Positions 27,734 through 37,230 of a stretch of 64,000 nt of DNA are shown in pieces (position 1 is the first letter of the stretch; every line of letters begins with the position of its first letter). This stretch comes from Bacteroidota bacterium (lineage in GTDB: Bacteria; Bacteroidota; Bacteroidia; Chitinophagales; Chitinophagaceae). A model generated the notes under the pieces. It saw only the letters and a program-made list of their open reading frames with translations. It made no database searches and was not told where the DNA came from. The position numbers were made by a program, and so were the translations under genes. The stretch is from positions 1 to 64,000 of the forward strand of contig JAFAFR010000043.1 in NCBI GenBank assembly GCA_023423405.1, given 5' to 3'.

Positions 27734-28168
27734 TCAGGAATGGATATAACTCTGCAGGTGCGAGATGGTCTCGGCCTGGTTGGCAATAACGGCCTTGATC
27801 ACGTCGTTGATGGAAATGATCCCATACAATTTTTCCTCGTCAAAGACCGGCAGGTAACGGATATTGTTCACCGACATCAGTTGCATACACTCTTCTATGG
27901 AACTGTCGGGGTGGATCCTGGGCAAATCGGTTGACATGATATCACCCACCTTCGTGTCCACCGAAGACTTTCCCTGCAGGATCACTTTCCGGGCATAATC
28001 CCTTTCTGTAAGTATGCCCAGGTAATTTCCGCTTTCGGTAACCAGTACGGAGCCAATATTCTTTTCACTCATGATCTTCAGCGCGTCGAGTACGGTAATA
28101 TTTGCGCCAACGCTGATCAGGTCACGGCTTTTTCCAGCCAGTATATCTGAAACTTTCTTCATACGCAA
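27734..28168 (-). CDS. CBS-domain pair protein
   Basis: The 144-residue protein consists of two CBS motifs (about residues 8-62 and 72-135) with little else. It shows the typical VTESGNYLGILTERDYARK turn and a second copy, PVFDEEKLYGIISINDVIK. Such stand-alone modules bind adenosine nucleotides and act as sensors. It converges with mutS2 and is divergent from the GH63 operon. Confidence 0.88.
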   Translation of the reverse strand: MRMKKVSDILAGKSRDLISVGANITVLDALKIMSEKNIGSVLVTESGNYLGILTERDYARKVILQGKSSVDTKVGDIMSTDLPRIHPDSSIEECMQLMSVNNIRYLPVFDEEKLYGIISINDVIKAVIANQAETISHLQSYIHS

Positions 28169-28229
28169 GCAAGGTTGGATTTACTTCATAAGATAATGAA
28201 TTTCCCCGATATGAAAAAAAGCCGATCCT

Positions 28230-28237
28230 TATCTTTG
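28230..28237 (+). promoter_or_regulatory. -7 promoter box of the GH63 operon
   Basis: TATCTTTG matches TAnnTTTG and ends 5 bp before the GH63 ATG. This implies a leaderless or nearly leaderless transcript, or use of an internal start such as ATG 28267. No -33 box is clear. Confidence 0.45.
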
Positions 28238-28242
28238 GAAAC

Positions 28243-30849
28243 ATGAATGCGGAAGAGCAAAGGCTGATGGACCCCGTATGGAAAAAATGGGGCCCCTATA
28301 TCTCCGACAGGCAATGGGCAACCGTAAGGGAAGATTACACCGAAGACACCAATACCTGGGAAGCGGTCACCTACGATATGGCCCGCAGTTATGCCTACCG
28401 CTGGGGCGAAGATGGCATTGGCGGCATTTCTGACGAGCACCAGGTGCTCTGCTTTGCCCTGTCTTTCTGGAATAAAAAAGATCCTTTTCTCAAGGAAAGA
28501 TTTTTCGGGCTCACCGGCCCACGGGGTAATCACGGCGAGGATGTGAAGGAATATTATTATTACCTCGACAGCGCACCCTCGCATTCTTACATGAAAATGC
28601 TGTACAAATATCCCCAGCAGGCTTTCCCTTACGAGCAGATCTACCGCGAGAACGACCGCCGGAGCCGGCAGCAGGAAGAATACGAACTGGTGGATACCGG
28701 CATTTTCGACAACGGCGAATATTTTGATGTATTTATCGAATACGCGAAAGCCGGTCCCACGGACATACTCATCAAAGTATCCGTGGCCAACCGCGCCAAA
28801 CAGCCGGCTGCACTCAGCCTCCTGCCCACGGTTTGGTTCCGCAACACCTGGTCCTGGGGGCACGACGATTACCGGCCATCCATCCAGGCGGCGCCCGGCA
28901 ATACCCTCCATGTTCAGCACCAGCGCCTGGGCGATTATTATTTTTACTGCAACGGACAGTGTGATTTCCTGTTCTGTGAAAACGATACGAATACCCGCCG
29001 CTTCCAGGGCCGGCGCGGCCTGCCCGTTGTTGCAAAAGACGGCATCAACGATCATATTGTACAAAGAAAGCGGGGGGTGCTCAACAAACAGAAATCGGGC
29101 ACAAAGGCCGCTGCTCATTATAACCTGTTTGTAAATGCGGGAGAAACCGTAACGGTGCAAATGCGGCTTTCGGGCGAAGCGCTGGATTATCCCTTTCACG
29201 ATTTTGATGCCGTGTTCTGGAAAAGACAGAACGAGAACGAAGAATTCTACGCCGGCATGCAGCAGGGGATACGATCGCAGGAAGATCGCCAGATCCAGCG
29301 CCAGGCCTATGCCGGCATGCTCTGGAGCAAACAATTTTATTATTACAATGTGGAGCAGTGGCTGAATGGCGATCCCCGGAGGCCGGCGCCGCGCAACCGC
29401 AGTTGGGGAAGGAACCACGACTGGCCACACCTCAACAATGCCGATATTATTTCCATGCCCGATAAATGGGAATATCCCTGGTATGCGGCCTGGGACCTGG
29501 CTTTCCACTGCATTCCCCTGGCTTATCTCGATGCGGGATTCGCCAAACACCAGCTTTCGCTGCTCACCAAAGAATGGTACATGCATCCGAACGGGCAGTT
29601 TCCTGCCTATGAATGGAACCTGGGCGATGTGAATCCACCCGTGCATGCCTGGGCAGCCTGGCGGGTATATGAAATCGATAAAGCAAAAAACGGCGGGAAA
29701 GGCGATATTCCTTTTCTGGAATCGATCTATCACAAGCTATTGCTCAATTTCACGTGGTGGGTTAACCGAAAAGACCACGACGGCAACAATATTTTCCAGG
29801 GCGGATTCCTGGGACTCGATAACATTGGTGTGTTCGACCGCAGCGCACCGCTTCCCGGCGGCGGCCACCTCGAACAAAGCGATGGCACCAGTTGGATGGC
29901 CATGTACTGCCTCAACCTGCTGCGCATCAGCCTGGAGCTGGCCACGCACAACCACGTGTATGCCGACATGGCCACCAAGTTCTTTGAACATTTTGTGTAC
30001 ATCACCCGTGCGATGAACCTGATCGGTGAAAAAGACATCCGCCTCTGGGATGAAACCGATGCCTTCTTTTACGACGTGCTGAAAAAGCCCGATGGGTCGG
30101 AAATGAAACTGCGGGTACGCTCCATGGTTGGACTCATACCACTGTTTGCGGTGGAAGTGATCGACCACAGTCTATTTGAACAGATCCCGCAATTCGTGCA
30201 GCGGCTGGAATGGTTCATTGAAAACAAATCGGCGTATGCATCGGTGGTATCGGAGTGGCGAGAAACCCTGAAGGGCTCGCAGAAGCACATGCTGTCGCTG
30301 ATACGGGAAGACAAGCTGGTGGCTATTTTGCAGAAAGTACTGGATGAAACGGAATTCCTGAGCGACTACGGCATCCGCGCATTGTCCAAGTTCCACGAAG
30401 CGAATCCTTTCAGCATTGATGTGGATGGGAACCGTTTTTCGGTGAGCTACCTCCCGGCCGAATCAGATAGCAGCATGTTTGGTGGAAACTCCAACTGGCG
30501 CGGTCCCATCTGGTTCCCGCTGAACTACCTGCTCATCGAATCGCTGCAGCGTTACCAGTACTATTATGGCGATTCGCTGAAAGTGGAATACCCCACGGGC
30601 AGCGGAAACTGGTTTACATTGGGCCAGGTGGCGGATGAATTGTCGCAACGCCTGCTGCGTATTTTCAGGCGCAACGAAAAAGGAGAACGTCCCGTGTATG
30701 GTGATTGTGCGATACTACAAAACGATCCGTATTTTCGGGATTACATCCTGTTCTTCGAATATTTTCACGGCGACAATGGCAGGGGAGCAGGTGCTTCCCA
30801 CCAAACCGGCTGGACAGGACTGGTAGCCAAATTATTACAACCCCGATAA
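28243..30849 (+). CDS. Glycoside hydrolase family 63-like glucosidase
   Basis: This 868-residue cytosolic-looking enzyme (no signal peptide) resembles the GH63/MGH1-like (alpha/alpha)6-barrel hydrolases that act on alpha-glucosyl or alpha-mannosyl linkages. The N-terminal YSDRQ-type segment, LDNIGVFDRSAPLPGG and the C-terminal NWRGPIWFPLNYLLIESLQRY region are characteristic of the clan. It is the first of four tightly spaced genes; an 11-bp gap leads to the isomerase gene. The substrate cannot be fixed from sequence alone. Confidence 0.82.
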   Translation: MNAEEQRLMDPVWKKWGPYISDRQWATVREDYTEDTNTWEAVTYDMARSYAYRWGEDGIGGISDEHQVLCFALSFWNKKDPFLKERFFGLTGPRGNHGEDVKEYYYYLDSAPSHSYMKMLYKYPQQAFPYEQIYRENDRRSRQQEEYELVDTGIFDNGEYFDVFIEYAKAGPTDILIKVSVANRAKQPAALSLLPTVWFRNTWSWGHDDYRPSIQAAPGNTLHVQHQRLGDYYFYCNGQCDFLFCENDTNTRRFQGRRGLPVVAKDGINDHIVQRKRGVLNKQKSGTKAAAHYNLFVNAGETVTVQMRLSGEALDYPFHDFDAVFWKRQNENEEFYAGMQQGIRSQEDRQIQRQAYAGMLWSKQFYYYNVEQWLNGDPRRPAPRNRSWGRNHDWPHLNNADIISMPDKWEYPWYAAWDLAFHCIPLAYLDAGFAKHQLSLLTKEWYMHPNGQFPAYEWNLGDVNPPVHAWAAWRVYEIDKAKNGGKGDIPFLESIYHKLLLNFTWWVNRKDHDGNNIFQGGFLGLDNIGVFDRSAPLPGGGHLEQSDGTSWMAMYCLNLLRISLELATHNHVYADMATKFFEHFVYITRAMNLIGEKDIRLWDETDAFFYDVLKKPDGSEMKLRVRSMVGLIPLFAVEVIDHSLFEQIPQFVQRLEWFIENKSAYASVVSEWRETLKGSQKHMLSLIREDKLVAILQKVLDETEFLSDYGIRALSKFHEANPFSIDVDGNRFSVSYLPAESDSSMFGGNSNWRGPIWFPLNYLLIESLQRYQYYYGDSLKVEYPTGSGNWFTLGQVADELSQRLLRIFRRNEKGERPVYGDCAILQNDPYFRDYILFFEYFHGDNGRGAGASHQTGWTGLVAKLLQPR

Positions 30850-30860
30850 GCCCCATACAA

Positions 30861-31748
30861 ATGAACAGAAGAAATTTCATCCGCCAGGGAAGCTTGCTTG
30901 CTTCCGCCTGCCTCGTCGATCCGTCCTCGCTGCTAAAGAAAAAATTCCCGCTCGGCATCCAGTTGTACAGCATCCGTGCAGCCATGGAAAACGACCTCGA
31001 GAAAGCCTTTGCCACGGTCAGCGGCTTTGGTTATAAAGTGGTGGAGACCTATGGCTTCAACTATGGAAACAATCTTGGCTACTGGGGACGGCAGCCTAAA
31101 GCCGCCAAAGAACTGCTGGACAAATACGGCCTTTACAGTCGCAGTGGTCACTACGACCTCAATAAGTTTTTTGAGCTGAAAGCCAGCGAGGACGAATGGA
31201 AAAAATACGTGGACGAATGCATCGAAGGCGCGCATACGCTGGGCCAGGAATACATTGTATGGCCCTGGCTGGCGCCGGGCGACCGGAGCCTCGAATCTTT
31301 CCGCGTGCTCTCCGACCGCCTGAACAAAATTGGCGAACCCATCCGCAAAGCCGGCCTGCAACTGGCCTACCACAACCACGATTTCGAATTCATTGAACAC
31401 GACGGCAAAATCGGGTACGATATCCTGATGGAACGCACCGATCCTGAACTCGTAAAATGGGAGATAGACCTTTATTGGGTCACCCGCGCTTCGCGCAAAA
31501 AACCGGGCGACTGGTTCCGGCAGCAACCCGGGCGTTTCCCGCTCTGGCACCTCAAGGACATGGACAAACAAAATCCCGACCTTCACACCACGGTAGGGGA
31601 CGGCAGTATTGATTTCAAACCGTTGCTGGCAGATGCGGGCCTGGCCGGCGCCAGGTGGATGTACGTGGAGCAGGGAAATAATTATGTGCCCGACGACCTA
31701 AGCTGTCTGGGCCGCAGCGCATCTTTCGTAAAAAAGAACCTTTTATGA
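30861..31748 (+). CDS. Sugar phosphate isomerase/epimerase-type TIM-barrel protein, exported
   Basis: The 295-residue protein has a twin-arginine-like leader (MNRRNFIRQGSLLASAC) and an AP-endonuclease-2-type TIM barrel. The barrel begins PLGIQLYSIRAAM and contains LAYHNHDFEF and WEIDLYWVTRA, with metal-ligand Glu, His and Asp positions. Family members isomerise or epimerise sugars, and exported Bacteroidota versions are usually uncharacterised. The stop codon overlaps the next start by 4 bp (ATGA), which indicates translational coupling. Confidence 0.85.
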   Translation: MNRRNFIRQGSLLASACLVDPSSLLKKKFPLGIQLYSIRAAMENDLEKAFATVSGFGYKVVETYGFNYGNNLGYWGRQPKAAKELLDKYGLYSRSGHYDLNKFFELKASEDEWKKYVDECIEGAHTLGQEYIVWPWLAPGDRSLESFRVLSDRLNKIGEPIRKAGLQLAYHNHDFEFIEHDGKIGYDILMERTDPELVKWEIDLYWVTRASRKKPGDWFRQQPGRFPLWHLKDMDKQNPDLHTTVGDGSIDFKPLLADAGLAGARWMYVEQGNNYVPDDLSCLGRSASFVKKNLL

Positions 31749-32578
31749 GCGATCTTACCTGGGTGAACGGCGTTTGGGAAAAAGCAGGCGGGGCACGGCT
31801 TTCCGTGACCGACCTGGGCATCCAAAGAGGCTATGGCATTTTTGATTTTTTCAGAGTGGTTGAAGGGGAACCGGTTTTCCTGGAAGACCACCTGCAGCGT
31901 TTTTTCCGGTCCGCGGCTACAATGCGGTTACCCATAAACGTTACAGCCGAATCCCTGGAACAGCTTGTCGGGGAAATCATAGACCGGAACCAGTTGCAGG
32001 AAGGAGGGATCAAGCTGCTGCTCACCGGCGGCAATTCACCCGATGGCTATAGCATCGGCAATCCCAACTTCGTTATCAGTGCCGTTCCCCTGCTGTTCAA
32101 CCGCGCCCCGGGACCACCGCTCCGGCTCATGAGCCTGGAGCATGCCCGGCAGCTTCCCGGCGTAAAGACCATCGACTACCTCATGGCCATCTGGATGCAG
32201 CCGCGGCTGCAGGAGGCAGGGGTACAGGACATCCTGTATCACAAGGACGGAAAAGTAGCGGAATGCCCACGCGCCAATTTTTTTATAGTATCGGATAACG
32301 GTGAGGTGTACACGCCAAAAACCGGTGTGCTGGCCGGCATTACCCGTAAGAAGCTGCTGGAAACCGACCTGCCGGGCATACGCGCTGTTGAAAGGGATTT
32401 CGGGCTGCAGGAAGCCAAAGCCGCAGCAGAAGCCTTTGTTACCAGCAGCACCAAACAGGTGTACCCGGTGGGCGCCATCGACGGCGAAAAAATAGGCAGC
32501 GGCGAAATGGGACCGGTCACCCGCCGCTTATCTGACTATATAAACGGAATGGTGTTTGCTTCATCATCCAGTATATGA
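31745..32578 (+). CDS. Class IV aminotransferase
   Basis: This 277-residue fold-type IV PLP enzyme resembles branched-chain or D-amino-acid aminotransferases and aminodeoxychorismate lyase. The probable Schiff-base lysine is in GVKTIDYLMAI, and the VAECPRANFFIV segment holds the conserved glutamate. TPKTGVLAGITRKKLLE is the phosphate-cup region. The exact reaction is uncertain. It overlaps both neighbours by 4 bp. Confidence 0.85.
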   Translation: MSDLTWVNGVWEKAGGARLSVTDLGIQRGYGIFDFFRVVEGEPVFLEDHLQRFFRSAATMRLPINVTAESLEQLVGEIIDRNQLQEGGIKLLLTGGNSPDGYSIGNPNFVISAVPLLFNRAPGPPLRLMSLEHARQLPGVKTIDYLMAIWMQPRLQEAGVQDILYHKDGKVAECPRANFFIVSDNGEVYTPKTGVLAGITRKKLLETDLPGIRAVERDFGLQEAKAAAEAFVTSSTKQVYPVGAIDGEKIGSGEMGPVTRRLSDYINGMVFASSSSI

Positions 32579-33519
32579 ACCGGATAGACCGACTCACTGC
32601 CATACTGATCCAGTTGCAGGGCCGCCGCCTCGTGAAAGCGCAGGACATCGCCGATCGTTTCGGCATCAGCCTGCGTACCGTGTACCGCGATGTAAAGGCC
32701 CTGGAAGAATCGGGTGTGCCGGTGATGGGTGAAGCCGGCATGGGTTATACGCTGATGGAAGGTTACCGGCTTCCACCGGTCATGTTCACGCGAGAAGAGG
32801 CAATGGCTTTTCTCACCGCCGAAAAGCTGGTGGCCAAACTCACCGACGCGGGCAACAGCGACCACTACAGCGCGGCCATGTACAAGGTCAGGGCCGTGCT
32901 GCGAACGGCGGAAAAGGACCTGCTCGAAAACATCGACAACCATATTGAAGTGCTGAAAAGCGTGCGGACGGCCCGCGTGGAGATCGACCGGAACCTGCAG
33001 CAGAAAATACTGCAGGGCATAGCAAACCGCCAGGTGTTGCGCCTCCGGTACCGCGCCGGGTTTAAGCAGGAAAGAACCGAAAGATGCATTGAACCCATGG
33101 GCCTGTTTTTCCTCGACGGCTTCTGGCACCTGGTGGCCTGGTGCCGGCTGCGCAACGATTACCGGGATTTCCGGCTCGACAGGATGGAATCGCTGGAACA
33201 GGAAGGCGAACAGTTCCGCAGCCAGCATCCTTCGCTGAAAGAATACCTCGACCGGGAACACAGCAACTATCCCATGAAAGAAGTGAGCCTCCTGGTTCCT
33301 GCCGGTCAATTGAAATATCTGAGCGACCAGAAGTATTATATGGGCCTGGTGCAGGAAACGGATACCGGCGAAGGAATGCGGCTTGATTTCCTGACCTATT
33401 CACTCGAAGGCTTTGCACGTTACTATCTTACTATTGGCGATATAGCCACCATCCTGCATCCTGAATCTTTAAAAACACGGGTGAAGGAAATCCTGGAACA
33501 AACCCGTTCCAGGCTCTGA
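32575..33519 (+). CDS. YafY-type WYL-domain transcriptional regulator
   Basis: This 314-residue DNA-binding regulator has an N-terminal HTH_11 domain (about residues 1-60, RLVKAQDIADRFGISLRTVY). A WYL ligand-sensing domain follows (about 140-215, with FRLDRMESLE), then a WCX extension. It is the last gene of the GH63 operon, joined by a 4-bp ATGA overlap, so it may regulate its own operon. Its stop codon is 1 bp from the end of the convergent oxidoreductase gene. Confidence 0.92.
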   Translation: MNRIDRLTAILIQLQGRRLVKAQDIADRFGISLRTVYRDVKALEESGVPVMGEAGMGYTLMEGYRLPPVMFTREEAMAFLTAEKLVAKLTDAGNSDHYSAAMYKVRAVLRTAEKDLLENIDNHIEVLKSVRTARVEIDRNLQQKILQGIANRQVLRLRYRAGFKQERTERCIEPMGLFFLDGFWHLVAWCRLRNDYRDFRLDRMESLEQEGEQFRSQHPSLKEYLDREHSNYPMKEVSLLVPAGQLKYLSDQKYYMGLVQETDTGEGMRLDFLTYSLEGFARYYLTIGDIATILHPESLKTRVKEILEQTRSRL

Positions 33520-33520
33520 C

Positions 33521-34507
33521 CTATTCGAAAGGATAAATGAGGCCGATCTGTTTTCGTACTTCCATCATGATCTGCTGCAACCAGGCCGATCGTTCCCAGG
33601 GAACGGTTTCGCTTTGCGTGCGGCCTTCCAGGATGGCATCGGTGGCATCCTGCATTTCGTATATAAATCCCCGTGAGAGACGCCCGTCCACGAACTGGTC
33701 GATCTGCTGTTTGTCGTTGTTGAACAGTGTGGCCTGTTTTGCTTTCCAGAATTCGGGCACTACAATACTGCCGGCATCGCCGTAGATCCTCCATTCATTG
33801 CCCATGGTGCTGGCGATGGAGGAAGCCAGCATGGCTTTGCAGTGGCCATAGTCGAGCAGCATCGCTATCGATTCATCTACGCCTGTATCGGTGAAGTTGC
33901 CCGTAGCATGAATGGCGGAAGGCAGGCCATCCATCAGAAAGCTGGCCATAGCAATGGGATAGATGCCAATATCGAGCAGGCTGCCGCCGGCAAGGTGTGG
34001 ATTGTACAATCTTCCTTCCGGCTTATAAGGTGCAGCAAAAGCAAAATCGGCCTGGATCATTTTCAATTTTCCAATGCGGCCATCGGTTATCCAGGATTTT
34101 ACCTGCTGCACTGCCGGCAGGAACCAGGTCCATACCGCTTCCATCAGGAACAGGTTCTTTTCACGCGCTTTATCACATAACTGCTGAAATTGTTCCGGAT
34201 TAACGGTGATGGGCTTTTCACAAAGCACCGCTTTGCCGTGGTTGAGGCAGGCCATGACCTGCTCAAAATGAAAGTTGTGCGTAGTGGCAATATAAACGGC
34301 ATCAACCAATGGCGACGTGTACAATTCTTCATACAGGAAGGCATGGGGAATGCCGTGCTGTGTGGCAAAGTTTTCTGCCCTTGACTTTTCGCTCGCGGCA
34401 ACAGCTACCAGTTCGGCGCGTTGCAGGTAGGCGAAGTCCTTTACAAACTCCCCGGCAATATAACCGGCGCCAAGTATGCCCCAGCGAATTGTTCCGGAAC
34501 GGCTCAT
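33521..34507 (-). CDS. Gfo/Idh/MocA-family NAD(P)-dependent oxidoreductase
   Basis: The 328-residue enzyme has an N-terminal Rossmann fold (GILGAGYIAGEFVKD, about residues 9-23), the family motif CEKPITVNP with the catalytic Lys, and a C-terminal beta-sheet domain. Members oxidise or reduce sugars, inositols or related compounds. The start codon overlaps the DinB stop by 4 bp, and the GH127 gene lies upstream in the same direction. This suggests a sugar substrate, possibly an arabinose derivative. Confidence 0.9.
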   Translation of the reverse strand: MSRSGTIRWGILGAGYIAGEFVKDFAYLQRAELVAVAASEKSRAENFATQHGIPHAFLYEELYTSPLVDAVYIATTHNFHFEQVMACLNHGKAVLCEKPITVNPEQFQQLCDKAREKNLFLMEAVWTWFLPAVQQVKSWITDGRIGKLKMIQADFAFAAPYKPEGRLYNPHLAGGSLLDIGIYPIAMASFLMDGLPSAIHATGNFTDTGVDESIAMLLDYGHCKAMLASSIASTMGNEWRIYGDAGSIVVPEFWKAKQATLFNNDKQQIDQFVDGRLSRGFIYEMQDATDAILEGRTQSETVPWERSAWLQQIMMEVRKQIGLIYPFE

Positions 34508-35055
34508 GAGGATGTGTTTTGTTGCAGTACGCGAACGGTTACGAGTAGTTGTCCCAGGTGGCGCATGCTGTGTTCTGCCGCATGCACATACAAACCGAAG
34601 CGGGTAGAAGGTATTTCTTTTCTTCCCACCAGTCTTGTTTCGAAGACGCTTTCAGCCGACACTTCCTGTAATTCCTGCAGCCGTGCTTCGATCATGAGGC
34701 GCAGCGCTTCCAGCAGGGCGCTGGCGGTGGTGTCAAAAGGTTTTCCTTCCGCGCGCAGTTGCTCCATTTGTGTGGCGCTCAACGATGAACCACGTGCATA
34801 GGTGAAGAGCCGGTCGAGCACGCCGGCAATGTGCTGCACGTGGAAGGCAGGCGATGCAAGCCCTGCAGGCCGCTCCCAGAGCAGGGTTGCAGGGAAATCC
34901 TGCAGCAGGGTGAAGACTTCGTCCTGCATCTGCAACAGCGCATGCACCACGGGCTGGAGCGCTGGCAGGAAACCGGGTACTGCACCCATTTGCCAGCGTT
35001 CGGGATCACCGGCCACCAGTAAACGCGGAGAGGAGTTAAGCTTTTCCATATTCAC
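34504..35055 (-). CDS. DinB/YfiT-family four-helix protein
   Basis: The 183-residue protein fits the DinB-like four-helix bundle that binds a metal through three histidines. HVQHIAGVLDRL and HAAEHSMRHLGQLL hold the candidate ligands in the first and last helices. The family includes thiol-dependent transferases, but the role here is unknown. It sits between the GH127 and oxidoreductase genes in a probable operon. Confidence 0.8.
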   Translation of the reverse strand: MNMEKLNSSPRLLVAGDPERWQMGAVPGFLPALQPVVHALLQMQDEVFTLLQDFPATLLWERPAGLASPAFHVQHIAGVLDRLFTYARGSSLSATQMEQLRAEGKPFDTTASALLEALRLMIEARLQELQEVSAESVFETRLVGRKEIPSTRFGLYVHAAEHSMRHLGQLLVTVRVLQQNTSS

Positions 35056-35081
35056 CGGAAAGGTAAGGAATCTGTTGCCGC

Positions 35082-37121
35082 CTACGGATGCACCAGTGGG
35101 AACTGCGAAATCCGTAGCCGCGTGCAGCCATAGGGGATCAGTTCTATTTCTTCCGCTTCCCGGCTTACTTCCATACCATAACCGGCACTGAAGGGCAGGG
35201 GCCCTGCCATTTCATTGTAGAGTCCCCAGGAAGGAATGCGTTTTGCCTTTGTCCTGAGTTTTACCGGCGCCTGCTCTTCCGTCCATGGATAAGCGGGGAA
35301 AGCAGCCGCACTTGCGCTGAACTGAAACTGGTTTTGCCAGTCAGCGTCCCTTCGGTTCAGCAGCCCGTAATTCCAGGGCGTAGTAGGGCGGTATTCCACA
35401 TAGCTGGCACCATATTCAATGGGATCCTTGTCGTTGGTTATGAGTTTCTTTTCGGAGCCAATTTTCAGTGCATAGGTAAGCGGACCTCTTTCCACCGAAA
35501 CAGAATTTTCATACCACCGCTCACGGCCGATCTGCATGGGCAGCTCAAGCACTACCTGGTCGCCGTTTTTCCAGTTTCGGTTGATGGTAGCCGTTTGACC
35601 TGCCGTTGCTTCGCGCAGCAATTGCCCGTTCACCAAAACGCGGGCTTTGTTGCACCAGCCGGGGATACGCAGGTGAAGGGGAAAAGAAACGGTGGGATTC
35701 TTTTTATCCAGGCTAACAGTGAAACGGATGGATTCCTCAAAAGGATAATTCGTGGTTTCGCGAATGGTGACCGGCTGGCCTTCTCCCACCAGTGTGGTAA
35801 CAACAGATGGTGCATAGAGCAGGGCGGCCAAACCCTTATCGGGACTCGCATACCAGAGGTTCTGTGTGAACTTGGGCCAGCCCTGGTGCATGTTGGACGT
35901 GCAGCAGGGATAGCCGGTCAGCAGCCCGTAGCAGAGATCGGTGCCGCTGTGGTTTACGTCAAAATTCCGGGTATGGCGCGTTAGCATAACCTGGTTGGCC
36001 TGCTGGAAATACTGGCGCGTCATATAGTCTTCGCTGGTTTGCGCGGGCAATGCATTGAAGGCGATCTTTTCGATCTGGTCGGCGAAGGAATTGTTGCCCG
36101 TGATTTCGAGCATGCCTTCCAGTGAGAACATCATTTCCACTGCCGTGCAAAGCTCCGATCCCTGCGTGGGATTGTTGCCGTGCAGGGCCTCGTCGGCGCC
36201 ATACAATCCATGCGCCATGCCGTTGAACCTGCGCAGGTCGCGCAGGCCCTTATCCAGCGCTTCCAGGTACTTTGGTTCAGGATGGTGCTGGTAATAAATG
36301 ATGGGTTCTTTTATTCCCTGCGCCAGGTTCACGCCGTGCACACTTCCGATGCGCCACATCCAGTCCGATTCCAGGAAGGCACGCGTAAAGTCGAATCCCT
36401 GCCGGTGCAGCAGGTCGCCCAGCTCCAGCAAAAAAGATTCGCCGGTGATATTATACAGCCAGTACACTACCTGCAGGTTATCGCCCTGGCGGAACCTGGC
36501 CCAGAAGGTCCAGTGATCCAGCGGTTTTGATGGCAGTTCTTTCAACTGGTAACGAAAGTAGTTGCTCATGAGGCGGATCACGCGCTGGTCGCCGGTGGCG
36601 GAATAATATTGCTGCAGCACTTTCAGCATCACCATCTTCGGCCACCAGTCGCGGCTGTTGTCGCGCTGTACGCCAGGCTCGTTTGGATAGTCGGCGGAAG
36701 GCCCGAAATAACCATCGGGCTGCTGGCTTTTGATGGCCCATTCTACCCAGGGCTTTGCTTTGGCGATGAGTGCTGCATCATCCAGGATATAGGCCAGGGG
36801 CAGCAACCCGTCGATCCAGTAAGGACCGCGTTCCCACTGGTCGCCATCGCCGCCGAGCCAGCCGTTCCGTGCGCCCATCACCAGCGGATATAGTTTATCC
36901 AACTGACCCGTGGCGCCGTTTTTCTGCCGAAGCAGCATTTCTTTCAACCATCCTTCCGGACGGATGCTGCCCAGTGGCAGGGCTTTATAACTGTTCTGGC
37001 GAAGCGGGGCTTTTGTTTGCAGAAAGGCCGCATACTGTTCTTTGGTGCGCAGGGGCTGCGCCTGTATACTGGCAACGGAACTGCCCAATACTATGAGTAA
37101 AAGGAAACGGGAAAATGGCAT
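35082..37121 (-). CDS. Beta-L-arabinofuranosidase-like glycoside hydrolase, GH127 family
   Basis: This 679-residue exported enzyme has a signal peptide (to about residue 21, SIQAQ) and the DUF1680 (alpha/alpha)6 barrel. The zinc-cysteine active site of GH127 is visible: GSELCTAVEMM gives the Glu-x-Cys pair and YPCCTSNMH gives the two adjacent cysteines, one being the nucleophile. C-terminal beta-sandwich domains follow. It is the first gene of a three-gene unit. Close families such as GH146 share this site, so the exact linkage is uncertain. Confidence 0.87.
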   Translation of the reverse strand: MPFSRFLLLIVLGSSVASIQAQPLRTKEQYAAFLQTKAPLRQNSYKALPLGSIRPEGWLKEMLLRQKNGATGQLDKLYPLVMGARNGWLGGDGDQWERGPYWIDGLLPLAYILDDAALIAKAKPWVEWAIKSQQPDGYFGPSADYPNEPGVQRDNSRDWWPKMVMLKVLQQYYSATGDQRVIRLMSNYFRYQLKELPSKPLDHWTFWARFRQGDNLQVVYWLYNITGESFLLELGDLLHRQGFDFTRAFLESDWMWRIGSVHGVNLAQGIKEPIIYYQHHPEPKYLEALDKGLRDLRRFNGMAHGLYGADEALHGNNPTQGSELCTAVEMMFSLEGMLEITGNNSFADQIEKIAFNALPAQTSEDYMTRQYFQQANQVMLTRHTRNFDVNHSGTDLCYGLLTGYPCCTSNMHQGWPKFTQNLWYASPDKGLAALLYAPSVVTTLVGEGQPVTIRETTNYPFEESIRFTVSLDKKNPTVSFPLHLRIPGWCNKARVLVNGQLLREATAGQTATINRNWKNGDQVVLELPMQIGRERWYENSVSVERGPLTYALKIGSEKKLITNDKDPIEYGASYVEYRPTTPWNYGLLNRRDADWQNQFQFSASAAAFPAYPWTEEQAPVKLRTKAKRIPSWGLYNEMAGPLPFSAGYGMEVSREAEEIELIPYGCTRLRISQFPLVHP

Positions 37122-37143
37122 AAGCGTATATATCTGTCTGTTT

Positions 37144-37151
37144 CAAAAATA
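37144..37151 (-). promoter_or_regulatory. -7 promoter box of the GH127 operon
   Basis: Read on the minus strand, TATTTTTG matches TAnnTTTG and lies about 22 bp upstream of the GH127 start. No TTTG is seen at the -33 distance. Confidence 0.4.
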
Positions 37152-37230
37152 CCCCCTGGCCATCAAATCCCTTCCGGCGGAAACAAATGGGGCAAACATT
37201 GAATGAAATTGAATAGGAACGGCAGGGTAT

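Noticed and set aside
28186..29733. Minus-strand open frame of about 515 codons opposite GH63
   Set aside because: It would overlap the divergent promoter region and the GH63 gene, and its sequence has no family features.
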